Assembly: GCF_014385195.1 (NCBI RefSeq) | Contig: NZ_JACRTG010000005.1 | Coordinates: 4,655-68,654 of the forward strand | Length of the DNA stretch: 64,000 nt | Source: Paratissierella segnis | GTDB taxonomy: Bacteria > Bacillota > Clostridia > Tissierellales > Tissierellaceae | Direction: 5' to 3' | In this document: positions 43,897 to 53,856 of the stretch, in pieces | Position numbering within the stretch: position 1 is the stretch's first letter | How the letters are laid out: every line of letters starts with the position of its first letter | Translations under genes and position numbers: made by a program | The notes under the pieces: generated by a model | Seen by the model: only the letters and a program-made list of their open reading frames with translations | Databases searched by the model: none | Told to the model about the DNA's origin: nothing

Positions 43897-45262
43897 TTTA
43901 CTTGTAGCTGAAATCGGATCAACAACTACGGTAATGAATGCTTTTGGCAGTTTTGACTCATGCCCTAAATTTTTAGGGCAGGGTCAAGCCCCTACCACAG
44001 TTAATGAAGAAGATGTAAATATAGGACTTAGAAATGCGATAGAAGACTTAAAACGGAATTTAAATTCAGATGATATAGAATATGATGAGCTCATAGCAAC
44101 GTCTTCTGCAGCCGGCGGTTTGAAGATGACGGTGCATGGTCTTGTATATGATATGACAGTAAGGGCTGCAAAAGAAGCGGCGTTAGGTGCCGGAGCCAAT
44201 ATAAAGATGATTACTTCCGGTAAGCTTAGGAAATCAGACATTAGAAAAATTATTGATATAAAGCCAAATATAATCTTGATTGCCGGCGGGGTAGATTACG
44301 GAGAGAGAGAGACTGCACTTCATAACAGTGAAATGATTGCTGAAGCAGGAATAAATGCTCCTGTAATTTATGCAGGAAATATCGAAAACAGAGAAGATGT
44401 GAAGGATATTTTTGAGGATAAAGGAATTGAGCTATATATAGTAGATAACGTTTATCCCAGAATAGATGAATTGAATATTGAACCCACCAGAGCAGTAATA
44501 CAAAATGTTTTCGAAAAACATATCATTCATGCTCCGGGAATGGAAAAAATCAGAGAAATGGTTACCGGAAATATAATGCCTACTCCGGGAGCGGTTATGG
44601 AAGCAAGCAAGCTTTTGTATGAAGATATCGGAGATTTAGTTACAATAGATGTAGGTGGCGCTACAACGGATATACATTCTGTTACTGATGAAAGCGAAGA
44701 AATATCTAGGATATTATTAAGTCCGGAGCCAAAAGCAAAAAGGACAGTTGAAGGCGATTTGGGTGTATATGTGAATATGCATAATATAGTTGATTTAATA
44801 GGTAAAGAAGAATTGGAAAAAGAACTAAAAATTAGCGCTGAAAAGCTTGATAATCTTATTAACAATCATAAGCCAATTCCTGAATCCGATGAAGAGAAAG
44901 AATTTGTTGAAGCTCTTACACTTCATGCTACATTAACAGCTATAAAAAGACACTGCGGACATATTAGACAAATATATGGACCTGGGGGCAAAAAGACAAT
45001 TGCAGAGGGTAAAGATTTGACGAGGACTCAATATATAATCGGTACCGGAGGAGCTCTGACCAGATTGCCTAAAAGAGTAGAAATTTTAAAACAAATAGCT
45101 AAAAACGCTAATGATACAGAATTATTGCCAAATACAGAAGCTACAATTTTAATTGATAACGATTATATAATGGCTTCATTAGGGGTAATGTCTAAGAAGT
45201 ATCCTGAAATGGCTCTTAGACTATTGAAGAATAGTTTAGGATTTAAGGAGGAGTCAAAATGA
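43886..45262 (+). CDS. GlmL/MutL-like accessory ATPase for the aminomutase
   Basis: About 458 residues; ATG at 43886 inside the end of oraE, translationally coupled. Actin-like ATPase motifs are present: LLVAEIGSTTTVMNAF (phosphate 1), then TIDVGGATTDIHSV (phosphate 2) and IGTGGALTRLP. The family (GlmL, also called MutL) is encoded with glutamate mutase, lysine and ornithine aminomutases, and probably helps reactivate or protect the B12 enzyme. The role is inferred from conserved gene context. Confidence 0.9.
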   Translation: MLVNLLVAEIGSTTTVMNAFGSFDSCPKFLGQGQAPTTVNEEDVNIGLRNAIEDLKRNLNSDDIEYDELIATSSAAGGLKMTVHGLVYDMTVRAAKEAALGAGANIKMITSGKLRKSDIRKIIDIKPNIILIAGGVDYGERETALHNSEMIAEAGINAPVIYAGNIENREDVKDIFEDKGIELYIVDNVYPRIDELNIEPTRAVIQNVFEKHIIHAPGMEKIREMVTGNIMPTPGAVMEASKLLYEDIGDLVTIDVGGATTDIHSVTDESEEISRILLSPEPKAKRTVEGDLGVYVNMHNIVDLIGKEELEKELKISAEKLDNLINNHKPIPESDEEKEFVEALTLHATLTAIKRHCGHIRQIYGPGGKKTIAEGKDLTRTQYIIGTGGALTRLPKRVEILKQIAKNANDTELLPNTEATILIDNDYIMASLGVMSKKYPEMALRLLKNSLGFKEESK

Positions 45263-46320
45263 CTTATCCAAGACTTATAATTGATACAAAAAAAATTAAA
45301 CACAATACTGAAACCCTTGTAAACTTAGCTGCAAAAAATGGAATTGAAGTGGCAGGTGTAACCAAGGTATTTTGTGCTAATAAAGATATAACAAAGGCAA
45401 TTATTGATGGCGGAGTAAAATATTTGGCGGATTCAAGAATAGAAAATATTATAAAGCTAAAAGAATTTGACCTTCCTAAAATACTATTAAGATTACCTAT
45501 GCTTTCGCAGGCAGATGAGGTTGTTGAATATGCGGATATATCCTTAAATTCGGAAGTTAAGGTTTTGGAAGCGATTTCAAAATCGGCTATTAAACAAGGG
45601 AAAATTCATGGCGTGATTCTAATGGTGGATTTAGGTGATTTAAGAGAGGGTATATATTGTGGTGAAGAGATTTTTTCAACAATTGATAAAATAAAAGATC
45701 TAAAAGGAATTGAATTATTGGGCATAGGCACTAATTTAACATGTTATGGAGGGGTCATACCTGATGAAAATAACATAGGAAGACTTGTAAATATCGGAAA
45801 GGAAATAGAAAGAAGATATGGTATAAAGCTTCAGATTATTTCCGGAGGAAATTCCAGTTCAGTTTATCTACTGGGCAGCAAAGCGTTAAATGGGGTCAAT
45901 AATTTGAGACTCGGGGAGTCCTTAGTCTGCGGGACTGAAACAGCCTATGGAAAAAGAATAGATAATACTTATAATGATGCATTTATCCTTGAAGCGGAGA
46001 TTATTGAGGCTAAGACAAAACCTTCAGTACCAACAGGTAAAATTGGAATGGATGCCTTTGGGAATACTCCCTCTTATGTAGATAGGGGAATTCGTGAAAG
46101 AGCAATTTGCGCTGTAGGAAAACAAGATCTGGATGATACAAGCATTATTCCGTTAGACGAAAAAATAATTATATTGGGAGCAAGTTCCGATCATTTAATT
46201 GTCGATGTGACAGATAGTGAAACAAATTATCAAACCGGAGATATAATAAAGTTTAAACTTAAATACGGCAGCATATTAAAGACTATGACAAGTGCTTACG
46301 TTGATAAAAAGATAATCTAA
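45259..46320 (+). CDS. orr: Ornithine racemase (PLP, alanine-racemase fold)
   Basis: 353 residues, beginning 4 bases inside the previous gene. Fold type III PLP enzyme: the cofactor lysine is in EVAGVTKVFCANKD, and ISGGNSSSVYLL binds PLP phosphate. It matches ornithine racemase Orr of Clostridium sticklandii rather than true alanine racemases. It supplies D-ornithine for OraSE. Last gene of the ornithine operon, completing a full L-ornithine to acetyl-CoA plus D-alanine route. Confidence 0.93.
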   Translation: MTYPRLIIDTKKIKHNTETLVNLAAKNGIEVAGVTKVFCANKDITKAIIDGGVKYLADSRIENIIKLKEFDLPKILLRLPMLSQADEVVEYADISLNSEVKVLEAISKSAIKQGKIHGVILMVDLGDLREGIYCGEEIFSTIDKIKDLKGIELLGIGTNLTCYGGVIPDENNIGRLVNIGKEIERRYGIKLQIISGGNSSSVYLLGSKALNGVNNLRLGESLVCGTETAYGKRIDNTYNDAFILEAEIIEAKTKPSVPTGKIGMDAFGNTPSYVDRGIRERAICAVGKQDLDDTSIIPLDEKIIILGASSDHLIVDVTDSETNYQTGDIIKFKLKYGSILKTMTSAYVDKKII

Positions 46321-46359
46321 TAGAATCTGATTTTTATCACAATTATAAGGAGGGTATAT

Positions 46360-47475
46360 ATGGATAAAAAAAATTATGATCTTGCAGTTGAATTACGTCA
46401 TGAATTACATGCACATCCTGAACTTTCAAACCAAGAAGTATGGACAAAACAACATTTAATTGATTTCTTAAAGGAGCATACAAAGCTTGAAATAGTGGAT
46501 AGAGGCCGCTGGTTTTATGCTGTATACAGAGCTAAAAATGCAAAGGAGAATATAGCTTTCAGAGCTGACTTCGACGCTCTTCCAATAGATGAGAATCTTG
46601 ACATTCCATACAATTCAAAGATAAAGGGAGTATCACATAAATGCGGACATGACGGACATGCGGCTGCTCTTGCGGGGTTAGCATTGGAAGTAGACCAGAA
46701 AGGAGCAGATAAAAATGTTTTTTTCCTGTTCCAGCATGCTGAGGAAATAGGAGCCGGAGCTAAGGAAGCTGCAGTATTTATCAAAGAAAATAACATAGAT
46801 GAAATATTTGCATTTCACAATATGAACGTTGGACCTTTTAAATCTGTAAATGTTAAGGATGGAACAGTTAATTGCGCTTCGAAAGGTATGGTTATCCATA
46901 TGGAAGGGGCGCCTTCACATGCCAGCGAACCGGAACGCGGAAAAAATCCTTCTTTTGCAATAGCTAAAATAATCGATTCCATTCCTGACTTGATAAATGA
47001 TAAGAAAAATAAAGGATTGGTATTATGTACCGTTGTTCAAGTCGATATAGGTGAAAGAGCATTTGGAGTAAGTGCAGGCAGAGGGGATCTTTTATTAACC
47101 ATTCGAGCTTTGTATGAGAATGAACTGATGGCATTACAAAAAAACCTAGAAGATATTGCTAAGGATCAAGCTGGAAAATATGGATTAAAAGTTAGCTTCG
47201 AATATTATGACGAGTTTCCTGAAACAGCTAATTATAAGGAAAGCTCTGATAAGATAAGAAAAGTTGCAAAAGAGAAGGACTTTGAATTGATTGAACTGAA
47301 GGAAGCATTTCGTGGCTCCGATGATTTTGGGCACTTTTTAAAAGAGACTAAGGGTGCTTATTGTTATTTAGGAAATGGCGAAGATTATTCGGATGTTCAT
47401 ACTTTTGAATATGATTTTCGTAATGAGTTAATAGAAGTTGCAGTGGATCTTTTTGTGGGTATAATTGAGTTATAA
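46360..47475 (+). CDS. M20 family amidohydrolase (N-acyl amino acid / aminoacylase type)
   Basis: 371 residues. Metal-binding residues follow the M20D order: FRADFDALP, KCGHDGHAAAL, FQHAEEIGAG (catalytic Glu pair) and a dimerisation lid GAPSHASEPERGKNP. A final HTFEYDFRNE supplies the last His. Enzymes of this group remove acyl groups from amino acids or indole conjugates. Located 39 bases after orr with AAGGAGGG, it may supply free amino acids such as ornithine from N-acyl forms (inference). No signal peptide. Confidence 0.88.
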   Translation: MDKKNYDLAVELRHELHAHPELSNQEVWTKQHLIDFLKEHTKLEIVDRGRWFYAVYRAKNAKENIAFRADFDALPIDENLDIPYNSKIKGVSHKCGHDGHAAALAGLALEVDQKGADKNVFFLFQHAEEIGAGAKEAAVFIKENNIDEIFAFHNMNVGPFKSVNVKDGTVNCASKGMVIHMEGAPSHASEPERGKNPSFAIAKIIDSIPDLINDKKNKGLVLCTVVQVDIGERAFGVSAGRGDLLLTIRALYENELMALQKNLEDIAKDQAGKYGLKVSFEYYDEFPETANYKESSDKIRKVAKEKDFELIELKEAFRGSDDFGHFLKETKGAYCYLGNGEDYSDVHTFEYDFRNELIEVAVDLFVGIIEL

Positions 47476-47519
47476 TAAAATTTTGTTAACATTGTATTGA
47501 TTAAATAAAGGAGAATATG

Positions 47520-49181
47520 ATGGTTAAAGATAAAGAGTATATGAAGAATCTTATTGAAGAAAATCTTCTGGCTTTTGTAGGCACCAGAAGCGATACGAAT
47601 TCTAAAGAAGAACACAATGTTGAAAAATTTTTTGAAAATTATTTTTTAAAGCTAGACTATTTTAAGAAACATCCTGAGTATTGTGGTTTGTTTGATATTC
47701 CTGGAGATTAGCTGGATAGAAAAATTCCTTGGTGTCTACTAAAAGGCAAGGGTGATGACACTATTGTATTTATTCATCATCATGACGTTGTAGAAACAAA
47801 GGATTATGGTATATTAGAATATTTAAGCTTAAAGCCATATGAATTGATGGAAGCTTTCAAGCAAAATAAAATGGAATTGCCAAAGCAGGCTTATGATGAT
47901 TTAATGAGTGATAAATGGCTATTTGGACGGGGCTGCAGTGATATGAAGGGCGGGGGCTCAATTCAACTGTCACTTATTGAAGAGTACAGTAAGGAAGAAG
48001 ATTTTAACGGAAATATTGTCCTGATTTCAGTACCTGATGAAGAAAACCTATCAGCTGGAATGAGGGGAGCAACTTATTTATTAAAGGATTTAAAAGAGAA
48101 ATATAATCTAAATTATATATTGATGCTTAATTCAGAACCACATGAAAGAGGAAATGATTTAAAGCCTACAATTTATGACGGTTCCATAGGCAAAATTATG
48201 CCGGTAGTATATGTACGAGGTAAGCTTGCACATGTTGGTTAGATATATTTGGGCTTAAACCCTATAAATTTACTATCTGAGATCATAAGAAGAACTGAAC
48301 TTAATCCAAATTTTATAGAAAAAGTCGGGACAACAACAAATCCGCCACCAACTTGGTTATATCATAAGGATAGAAAACAAGTTTATGATGTATCACTGCC
48401 TATTGCTTCTACAGGGTATATGAGCATATTGCCTCTTAAGAGATCACCTATGTCAATAATGGATGAATTAAAAGAGATTTGCAATAGTGCATTTATCCAA
48501 GTGATAGATGATATGAATGAAAGCTACAAAACTTATAATAAAATAGCAGGAACTGAATATGATAAACTTCCATGGGAAGCAAGTGTAAAATTCTATTCAG
48601 AATTATATGAAGAAGCTTTAAGAGATTCAGGCAATGAATTTGAAATTGCATATTCCAATCTGATGGCTGATATTAAAGATAAGTTTAATTCTAACAAAAT
48701 ATCTACTATAGATGCTTCTAATGCAATTATTGAAAAAACTTTAGAATTTGTAAGGGATAAAAACCCATGTGTTATTTTGGCAATAGCACCGCCATATTAT
48801 CCAAGTACAAATAATAGCTTATTAGGTGAAAAGTCAGAAAAAATTAATGAAACCATTAAAAAGCTAAAATTATATGCTAAAGAAAACTTTAATGAAGAAT
48901 ATACAGTACAAAATTATTTTACAGGGATATCAGATTTAAGTTATGCAATGTTTGTTTCCGACCAAGAAGATATTGATTATATATCTAACAATATGTTAAT
49001 GTGGAACGATATTTATTATATTCCATTAGAAATAATCAAAGAGTTATCAATGCCGGTTATCAATGTTGGACCATTTGGCAGAGACTTGCACAAATATACT
49101 GAAAGGGTTTGGAAAGAGGATTTGTTTTATAAAACCCCTCAATTAATTGACTTAGTTGTACGAAATATGTTAAATAATTAA
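47520..49181 (+). pseudogene. RocB-like M20 peptidase interrupted by two in-frame TAG codons
   Basis: One continuous reading frame of about 553 codons, broken only by TAG at 47709-47711 and at 48240-48242, with no frameshift. It parallels the intact gene at 49341-50993 along its length. The first TAG aligns with Lys (DDKLGRK versus GD*LDRK), the second with Glu (HVGEAF versus HVG*IY); each is one base change from AAG or GAG. The start ATG at 47520 has AAAGGAG. The most likely reading is a recently silenced paralogue; readthrough or amber recoding is the alternative. The remaining metal motifs, HHHDVV and PDEENLSAGM, are intact. Confidence 0.75.
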
Positions 49182-49340
49182 ATTATCTTTGCTATATAAA
49201 AATGAGTCTACAAAAGTAGAATAATAATTCTTATTAACTTATAAATAGTAACCTTTTATTTTGGGTATATTAGATATTAAAAATAATCAGATATTTGTAT
49301 TAAGGATTATTAAATAAAATAAATAGTAGGAGGAATAAGG

Positions 49341-50993
49341 TTGAAAAACATAAGTTCAGAAAGAATTGAACAACTTGCAGTAGAATTAACGAATCAGGTT
49401 AGCGTAGTAGATACGAAAGGGGAACTTGATGTAAGCCAAAAGGTATATGATATATTATCCGAAATGGATTATTACAAAGATCACCCTGAAGATTTAAGAT
49501 TCGTCGATGCCGAGGATGATAAACTTGGAAGAAAAAGTGTTGTTGCGCTATTAAGAGGGAAGAAAGGAAGCAGCAAAAAAACCGTTATCTTAATAGGACA
49601 TACCGATACCGTAGGAATTTCCGATTACGGCAGCCTTAAAGAGTATGCAGGCAAGCCTTATGAGCTTACAGAAAAGTTTAAGGAAATAGCTCATACATTG
49701 CCAGATGAGGCAAGAAGGGATTTAGAGTCCGGGAAGTATCTCTTTGGACGTGGATTATTTGATATGAAAGCCGGAGACGCTGTAATAATGGCAATCATGG
49801 AAGAGATATCAAAAGATATAGAGAATTTTGAAGGCAATTTAATTTATGCTGCTGTTTGCGATGAAGAAAGCAATTCTAAAGGAATGCTGTCCGTAATACC
49901 TGAGCTGGTGAAACTTCAAGAAAAGGAAGGGCTGGAATATCTTGCGCTTCTGGATACGGATTATATGACATCTGAATTTGAAGGCGATGAAAACAAATAT
50001 GTTTATGTAGGAACTGTAGGAAAATTGATGCCTTCCTTTTATGTAGTAGGAAAAGAAACACATGTTGGTGAAGCGTTTAAAGGAATAGATTCAAACCAAA
50101 TAGCTTCAGCAATAACAAGTAGAATAAACTTGAATACGGATTTCTGTGACATAGTCGAAGGAGAAGTTACGCTTCCTCCGATTACTTTAAAGCAAAGGGA
50201 TTTGAAAACTGAATATTCTGTGCAGACATCAAAGACTTCAACATTATTTTTCAACTATGCAACCCACAGCAGTACACCGGATGAAGTGTTGGAAAAGATG
50301 AAAGATGCTGCAATGGAAGCTTTCCAGTCTACAATTGATAGTTTAAATGAGCAGTATGAAAGATTCTGTAAATTGACAGATAGGGAATACAAGAGATTTG
50401 ATTGGAAAGCAAGGGTTATGTCCTATGATGATTTATACAAAAAAGTAAAAGAAGAAATAGGAAATGAGTTGGATGAAAAGATTGCAAAACTTACTGAAGA
50501 AATGCTTAAGGACGATTCCATTGATAATAGAGATTTTTCACTTAAGCTTGTTGAATTAGTTCATAATCTTTGGTCTGACAGGGAGCCTGTAGTTATAGTC
50601 TACTTTGCTCCGCCATATTATCCTCACATTTATGTGGAAGGGAAACAACCTAAGGAAAAAGCATTACTGGAAGCAGTTGAAGATGCTGTTAATACGACTG
50701 AATCGGAATATAAACTTGTATATAAGAAATTTTTCCCTTATATATCTGATTTAAGCTACGGAGCAGCACCTAAAGACCCTGAAATTATAGCTGCATTAAA
50801 GAATAACATGCCTGGGTTCGGCACCAAATATAATCTACCGTTAGAAGACATGCAAAAATTGGATTTACCTGTACTTGATATAGGAACATTTGGAAAAGAT
50901 GCACATAAATTCACAGAAAGACTTGAGAAAAGATATTCTTTCGAAGTGACTCCTGTGCTTGTGTATAAAACTATTATGAACCTCTTAAAATAA
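49341..50993 (+). CDS. RocB-like M20 family peptidase
   Basis: 550 residues, TTG start after AGGAGGAATAAGG. Motifs: LIGHTDTVGI (first metal His and Asp), LFGRGLFDMKAGDAV, CDEESNSKGM with the catalytic Glu, and GKETHVGEAFKG as lid region, as in the Bacillus arginine-utilisation protein RocB, which is an M20 relative of unclear activity. FAPPYYPH and ISDLSYG are further RocB marks. It is an intact paralogue of the broken upstream gene. Its position next to the ornithine operon supports a role in arginine or ornithine-derivative breakdown (inference). Confidence 0.88.
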   Translation: MKNISSERIEQLAVELTNQVSVVDTKGELDVSQKVYDILSEMDYYKDHPEDLRFVDAEDDKLGRKSVVALLRGKKGSSKKTVILIGHTDTVGISDYGSLKEYAGKPYELTEKFKEIAHTLPDEARRDLESGKYLFGRGLFDMKAGDAVIMAIMEEISKDIENFEGNLIYAAVCDEESNSKGMLSVIPELVKLQEKEGLEYLALLDTDYMTSEFEGDENKYVYVGTVGKLMPSFYVVGKETHVGEAFKGIDSNQIASAITSRINLNTDFCDIVEGEVTLPPITLKQRDLKTEYSVQTSKTSTLFFNYATHSSTPDEVLEKMKDAAMEAFQSTIDSLNEQYERFCKLTDREYKRFDWKARVMSYDDLYKKVKEEIGNELDEKIAKLTEEMLKDDSIDNRDFSLKLVELVHNLWSDREPVVIVYFAPPYYPHIYVEGKQPKEKALLEAVEDAVNTTESEYKLVYKKFFPYISDLSYGAAPKDPEIIAALKNNMPGFGTKYNLPLEDMQKLDLPVLDIGTFGKDAHKFTERLEKRYSFEVTPVLVYKTIMNLLK

Positions 50994-51098
50994 AATAATA
51001 AATAACCAAATTGTATTTGCTTAATAGTAATTTAATAAACTTTAGTTCATTCCACAATATAATAATGAGCGGTAACTTTAGTATATAGAGGTGGTATT

Positions 51099-52265
51099 TT
51101 GAAAGAATTGACAAGACCTGCTTGGTTAGAGATCAATTTAAACGACCTTGCTTGTAACTATAACCAGATTAGAAAAGCGTTGAATAAAGGGACCGACTTA
51201 ATGGCAATAATAAAAGCAGATGCATATGAAAATGGAGCTATACAGATTGCAAATGAACTTATGAAACAAGGCGTGGATAAATTTGGAGTAGCTACTTTAT
51301 CTGAAGCACTTCATATAAGGAAATCTATTGAAGGGGCAAAGATTTTAATAATGGGGTATACTCCGGATTATCTGATGAAAAAAGCTATCGAGGAAGATAT
51401 TGATATTACTGTTTATATGGTTGAACAAGCAAAATTAGCTTCTGAGCTGGCTAAAAAACTCAATAAAGATGCTTTGATTCATATAAAAATCGAAACCGGA
51501 ATGAACAGACTGGGATTTATGCCTACAGAGGAAAGTATAATGGCAATCCAGAAAATATATAGTATGAATAATATAAAAATAGAGGGGATATTTACTCATT
51601 TTGCTGCATCTGACAACGATCCTTCCTACACATTTAATCAAGCAAAAAAATTCGATTATATAGTTGATGGATTAAAAAAACTTGGGCTAAGGATACCCTT
51701 AAGACATGTAAGCAACAGTGCCGCCATAATGAGATACAGAGAACTAGACTACGATATGGTAAGAGCGGGGATAATATTGTATGGGGTTTATACTTCTCCC
51801 GATGAAGATAGAGATACGGTTCATCTAACGAATATTCTATCTTTAAAAGCTCAAATTTCCAATGTAAAAGAAATAGAAAAAGGGGAGAAAATAAGCTATG
51901 GCTTAACATATGAAACCTTAAGAAAATCTAAAATAGCCACGGTACCTATTGGATATGCAGATGGATACAGTAGATCGCTCAGCAATAAGGGCAGTGTTAT
52001 AGTAAAAAATACTATAGTACCTGTAGTCGGACGTATATGCATGGACCAATTGATGATAGATGTTACAGAATTGGATGTAAAAGTGGGCGATGAAGTGGTA
52101 CTCATGGGGAAAAGCGGGGATAAAGAAATCACGATAGAAGAAATAGCTATGAAAATAGGAGGCATCCCCGCTGAAGTATTCTGCATGATGAATAAAAGAC
52201 TTCCAAGAGTTTATATAAAAGATGGAAAAGTAGAAGAGGTAGTTGACTATCTGTTAGAAATATAG
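51099..52265 (+). CDS. Alanine racemase-like PLP enzyme with altered active-site motif
   Basis: 388 residues, TTG start after GAGGTGG. N-terminal TIM-barrel and C-terminal beta domain as in alanine racemase. The PLP lysine is Lys39 in IIKADAYENGA; the usual sequence is KADAYGHGA, so the conserved Gly-His is replaced by Glu-Asn. KISYGLTYE holds the second catalytic Tyr. Substrate specificity may therefore differ (broad-spectrum or other amino-acid racemase; inference). It follows the RocB-like genes and precedes an amino-acid permease. A second, canonical alr is at 59.7 kb. Confidence 0.8.
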   Translation: MKELTRPAWLEINLNDLACNYNQIRKALNKGTDLMAIIKADAYENGAIQIANELMKQGVDKFGVATLSEALHIRKSIEGAKILIMGYTPDYLMKKAIEEDIDITVYMVEQAKLASELAKKLNKDALIHIKIETGMNRLGFMPTEESIMAIQKIYSMNNIKIEGIFTHFAASDNDPSYTFNQAKKFDYIVDGLKKLGLRIPLRHVSNSAAIMRYRELDYDMVRAGIILYGVYTSPDEDRDTVHLTNILSLKAQISNVKEIEKGEKISYGLTYETLRKSKIATVPIGYADGYSRSLSNKGSVIVKNTIVPVVGRICMDQLMIDVTELDVKVGDEVVLMGKSGDKEITIEEIAMKIGGIPAEVFCMMNKRLPRVYIKDGKVEEVVDYLLEI

Positions 52266-52367
52266 CAGAAGGTTTTCTAAATATTATTGCTTTCAATTAT
52301 TTCCTTAACTCATTAGGGGATAAATGAAATAAATGCATCAAATAAATTTATTAAGGAGGGTATAATT

Positions 52368-53729
52368 ATGTCAGAACAGAAGAAAAACGACATCAAACAG
52401 GAAGAAGGACATTTGAAAAGGAATCTTACATTATTTGAGGCGACAATCCACTCAATAGCATTTGTAATTGGTACCGGCATATTTCTAAAGCCTGCCACCA
52501 TACTGATGAATACCGGTTCAACCGGGATGTCACTTATATTGTGGATAGCCGGTGGCTTGATTTCCTTGTGTAGTGCATTGACGATGGCAGAAATAGCTGC
52601 ATATATTCCAAAACTAGGTGGAATGTATACTTATCTTAACGAACTGTATGGAGAAAAGGTCGGTTTTATGTATGGTTGGATTAATATGCTTATAGGTTCT
52701 CCGACCGGAGCTTCAGCAAGTGCGATAGCTTTTGCTACATTTGCTTCTTATTTCGTTCCGCTTTCAAATACAGGGCTTAAAGTTTTAGCAATATTTATGG
52801 TATTATTTTTTGCCGGTATTCAGATGTTATCTACGAAAGCAACCATGAAGCTTCAGGTTGTAGCTACTGTAGGGAAATTAGTTCCTATATTTGCTATTGT
52901 TTTGTTTGGATTGTTTAAAGGTGAAATACCAGGTGCAGTTAACTTTTCATTGGTAGGAGGAACTGCAGCAGGAGGATTTGGTGTGGCATTGTTGGGAGTT
53001 TTATGGGCATATGATGGTTGGCAGACTACATGTACATTAGGTAGTGAGATGGTAGAGCCCGAAAAGAATCTGCCTAAATCAATTATCATTTCATTGACAT
53101 TTGTAACAGCTGTATATGCAATATTTAACGTTGTAATATTTAAGACTGTTCCTACTGATCAAATAATAGCGGGAACAGGTAGTGTAGGCGTACAGGCGGC
53201 ACAGACTCTGTTTGGTAATTTTGGAGCAACATTAGTTTCAATAGGTATGCTGATATCAAGTGCAGGAACTCTTAACGGACAAATACTCAACGGAGCTAGA
53301 GTAACATTGGCAGTTGCACAGAAGAAACAAACAATAGGTGCAAAATTTTTAGGTCATGTTAACCCTAAATATGATACTCCTATTAATTCATTAATTTTTA
53401 TGATAGCTATGTGTATGATTTATATATTATCCGGTACATTTGATTCAATTACTAATTTAACTATATTTACAGGATGGGTATTCTTCGTATTTACAGTATT
53501 GGGAGTATTTATACTGAGAAAGAAATATGAAAGAAATGATAAATTGTATCATGTACCATTGTACCCAATAATACCTATAATAGGAGCTATCGGTGGAGGT
53601 TATCTTTTGGTATCGACATTCCTTGAAGATACTATAACTGCAATTATATCAGTTGTTGTTGCAGCTATTGGATTCCCGATGTACTTCTATTGTAAAAAGA
53701 AATATGGTAATGAAGACGGCAATAAATAA
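52368..53729 (+). CDS. APC-family amino acid permease
   Basis: 453 residues with twelve predicted membrane helices. The opening helix FVIGTGIFLKPATIL is the APC consensus region, followed by AGGLISLCSALTMAEIAAYIPKLGGMYTYLNE. It resembles the LAT/serine-threonine exchanger branch of the family. The location between racemase and amidohydrolase genes suggests that it imports or exchanges the substrate of this cluster. Ribosome site AAGGAGGG; a terminator follows its stop. Confidence 0.9.
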   Translation: MSEQKKNDIKQEEGHLKRNLTLFEATIHSIAFVIGTGIFLKPATILMNTGSTGMSLILWIAGGLISLCSALTMAEIAAYIPKLGGMYTYLNELYGEKVGFMYGWINMLIGSPTGASASAIAFATFASYFVPLSNTGLKVLAIFMVLFFAGIQMLSTKATMKLQVVATVGKLVPIFAIVLFGLFKGEIPGAVNFSLVGGTAAGGFGVALLGVLWAYDGWQTTCTLGSEMVEPEKNLPKSIIISLTFVTAVYAIFNVVIFKTVPTDQIIAGTGSVGVQAAQTLFGNFGATLVSIGMLISSAGTLNGQILNGARVTLAVAQKKQTIGAKFLGHVNPKYDTPINSLIFMIAMCMIYILSGTFDSITNLTIFTGWVFFVFTVLGVFILRKKYERNDKLYHVPLYPIIPIIGAIGGGYLLVSTFLEDTITAIISVVVAAIGFPMYFYCKKKYGNEDGNK

Positions 53730-53755
53730 GATTTAAGGATTATAGAAACTGAATT

Positions 53756-53785
53756 AAAGGGTCTTCCTAAATAAGAAGACCCTTT
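53756..53785 (+). terminator. Terminator after the APC permease gene
   Basis: Perfect 11-bp stem AAAGGGTCTTC / GAAGACCCTTT (53756-53766, 53775-53785) with an 8-base loop. Confidence 0.75.
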
Positions 53786-53856
53786 AAGCTTATATGCTAC
53801 ATTAGTTATGTGAAAAAGATTTGTCATAAAATTAAAAAATGAAAGGAGCAATGATT

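Noticed and set aside
45259..46320. orr as an ordinary alanine racemase
   Set aside because: Its PLP motif and ISGGNSSSVYLL loop fit ornithine racemase, and it is translationally coupled to the aminomutase operon.
47709..48242. Pyrrolysine-encoding M20 peptidase
   Set aside because: TAG is a common ordinary stop in this window, no pyl genes are visible, an intact paralogue lies next door, and each TAG replaces an ordinary Lys or Glu; recent decay is simpler. Kept only as an alternative.
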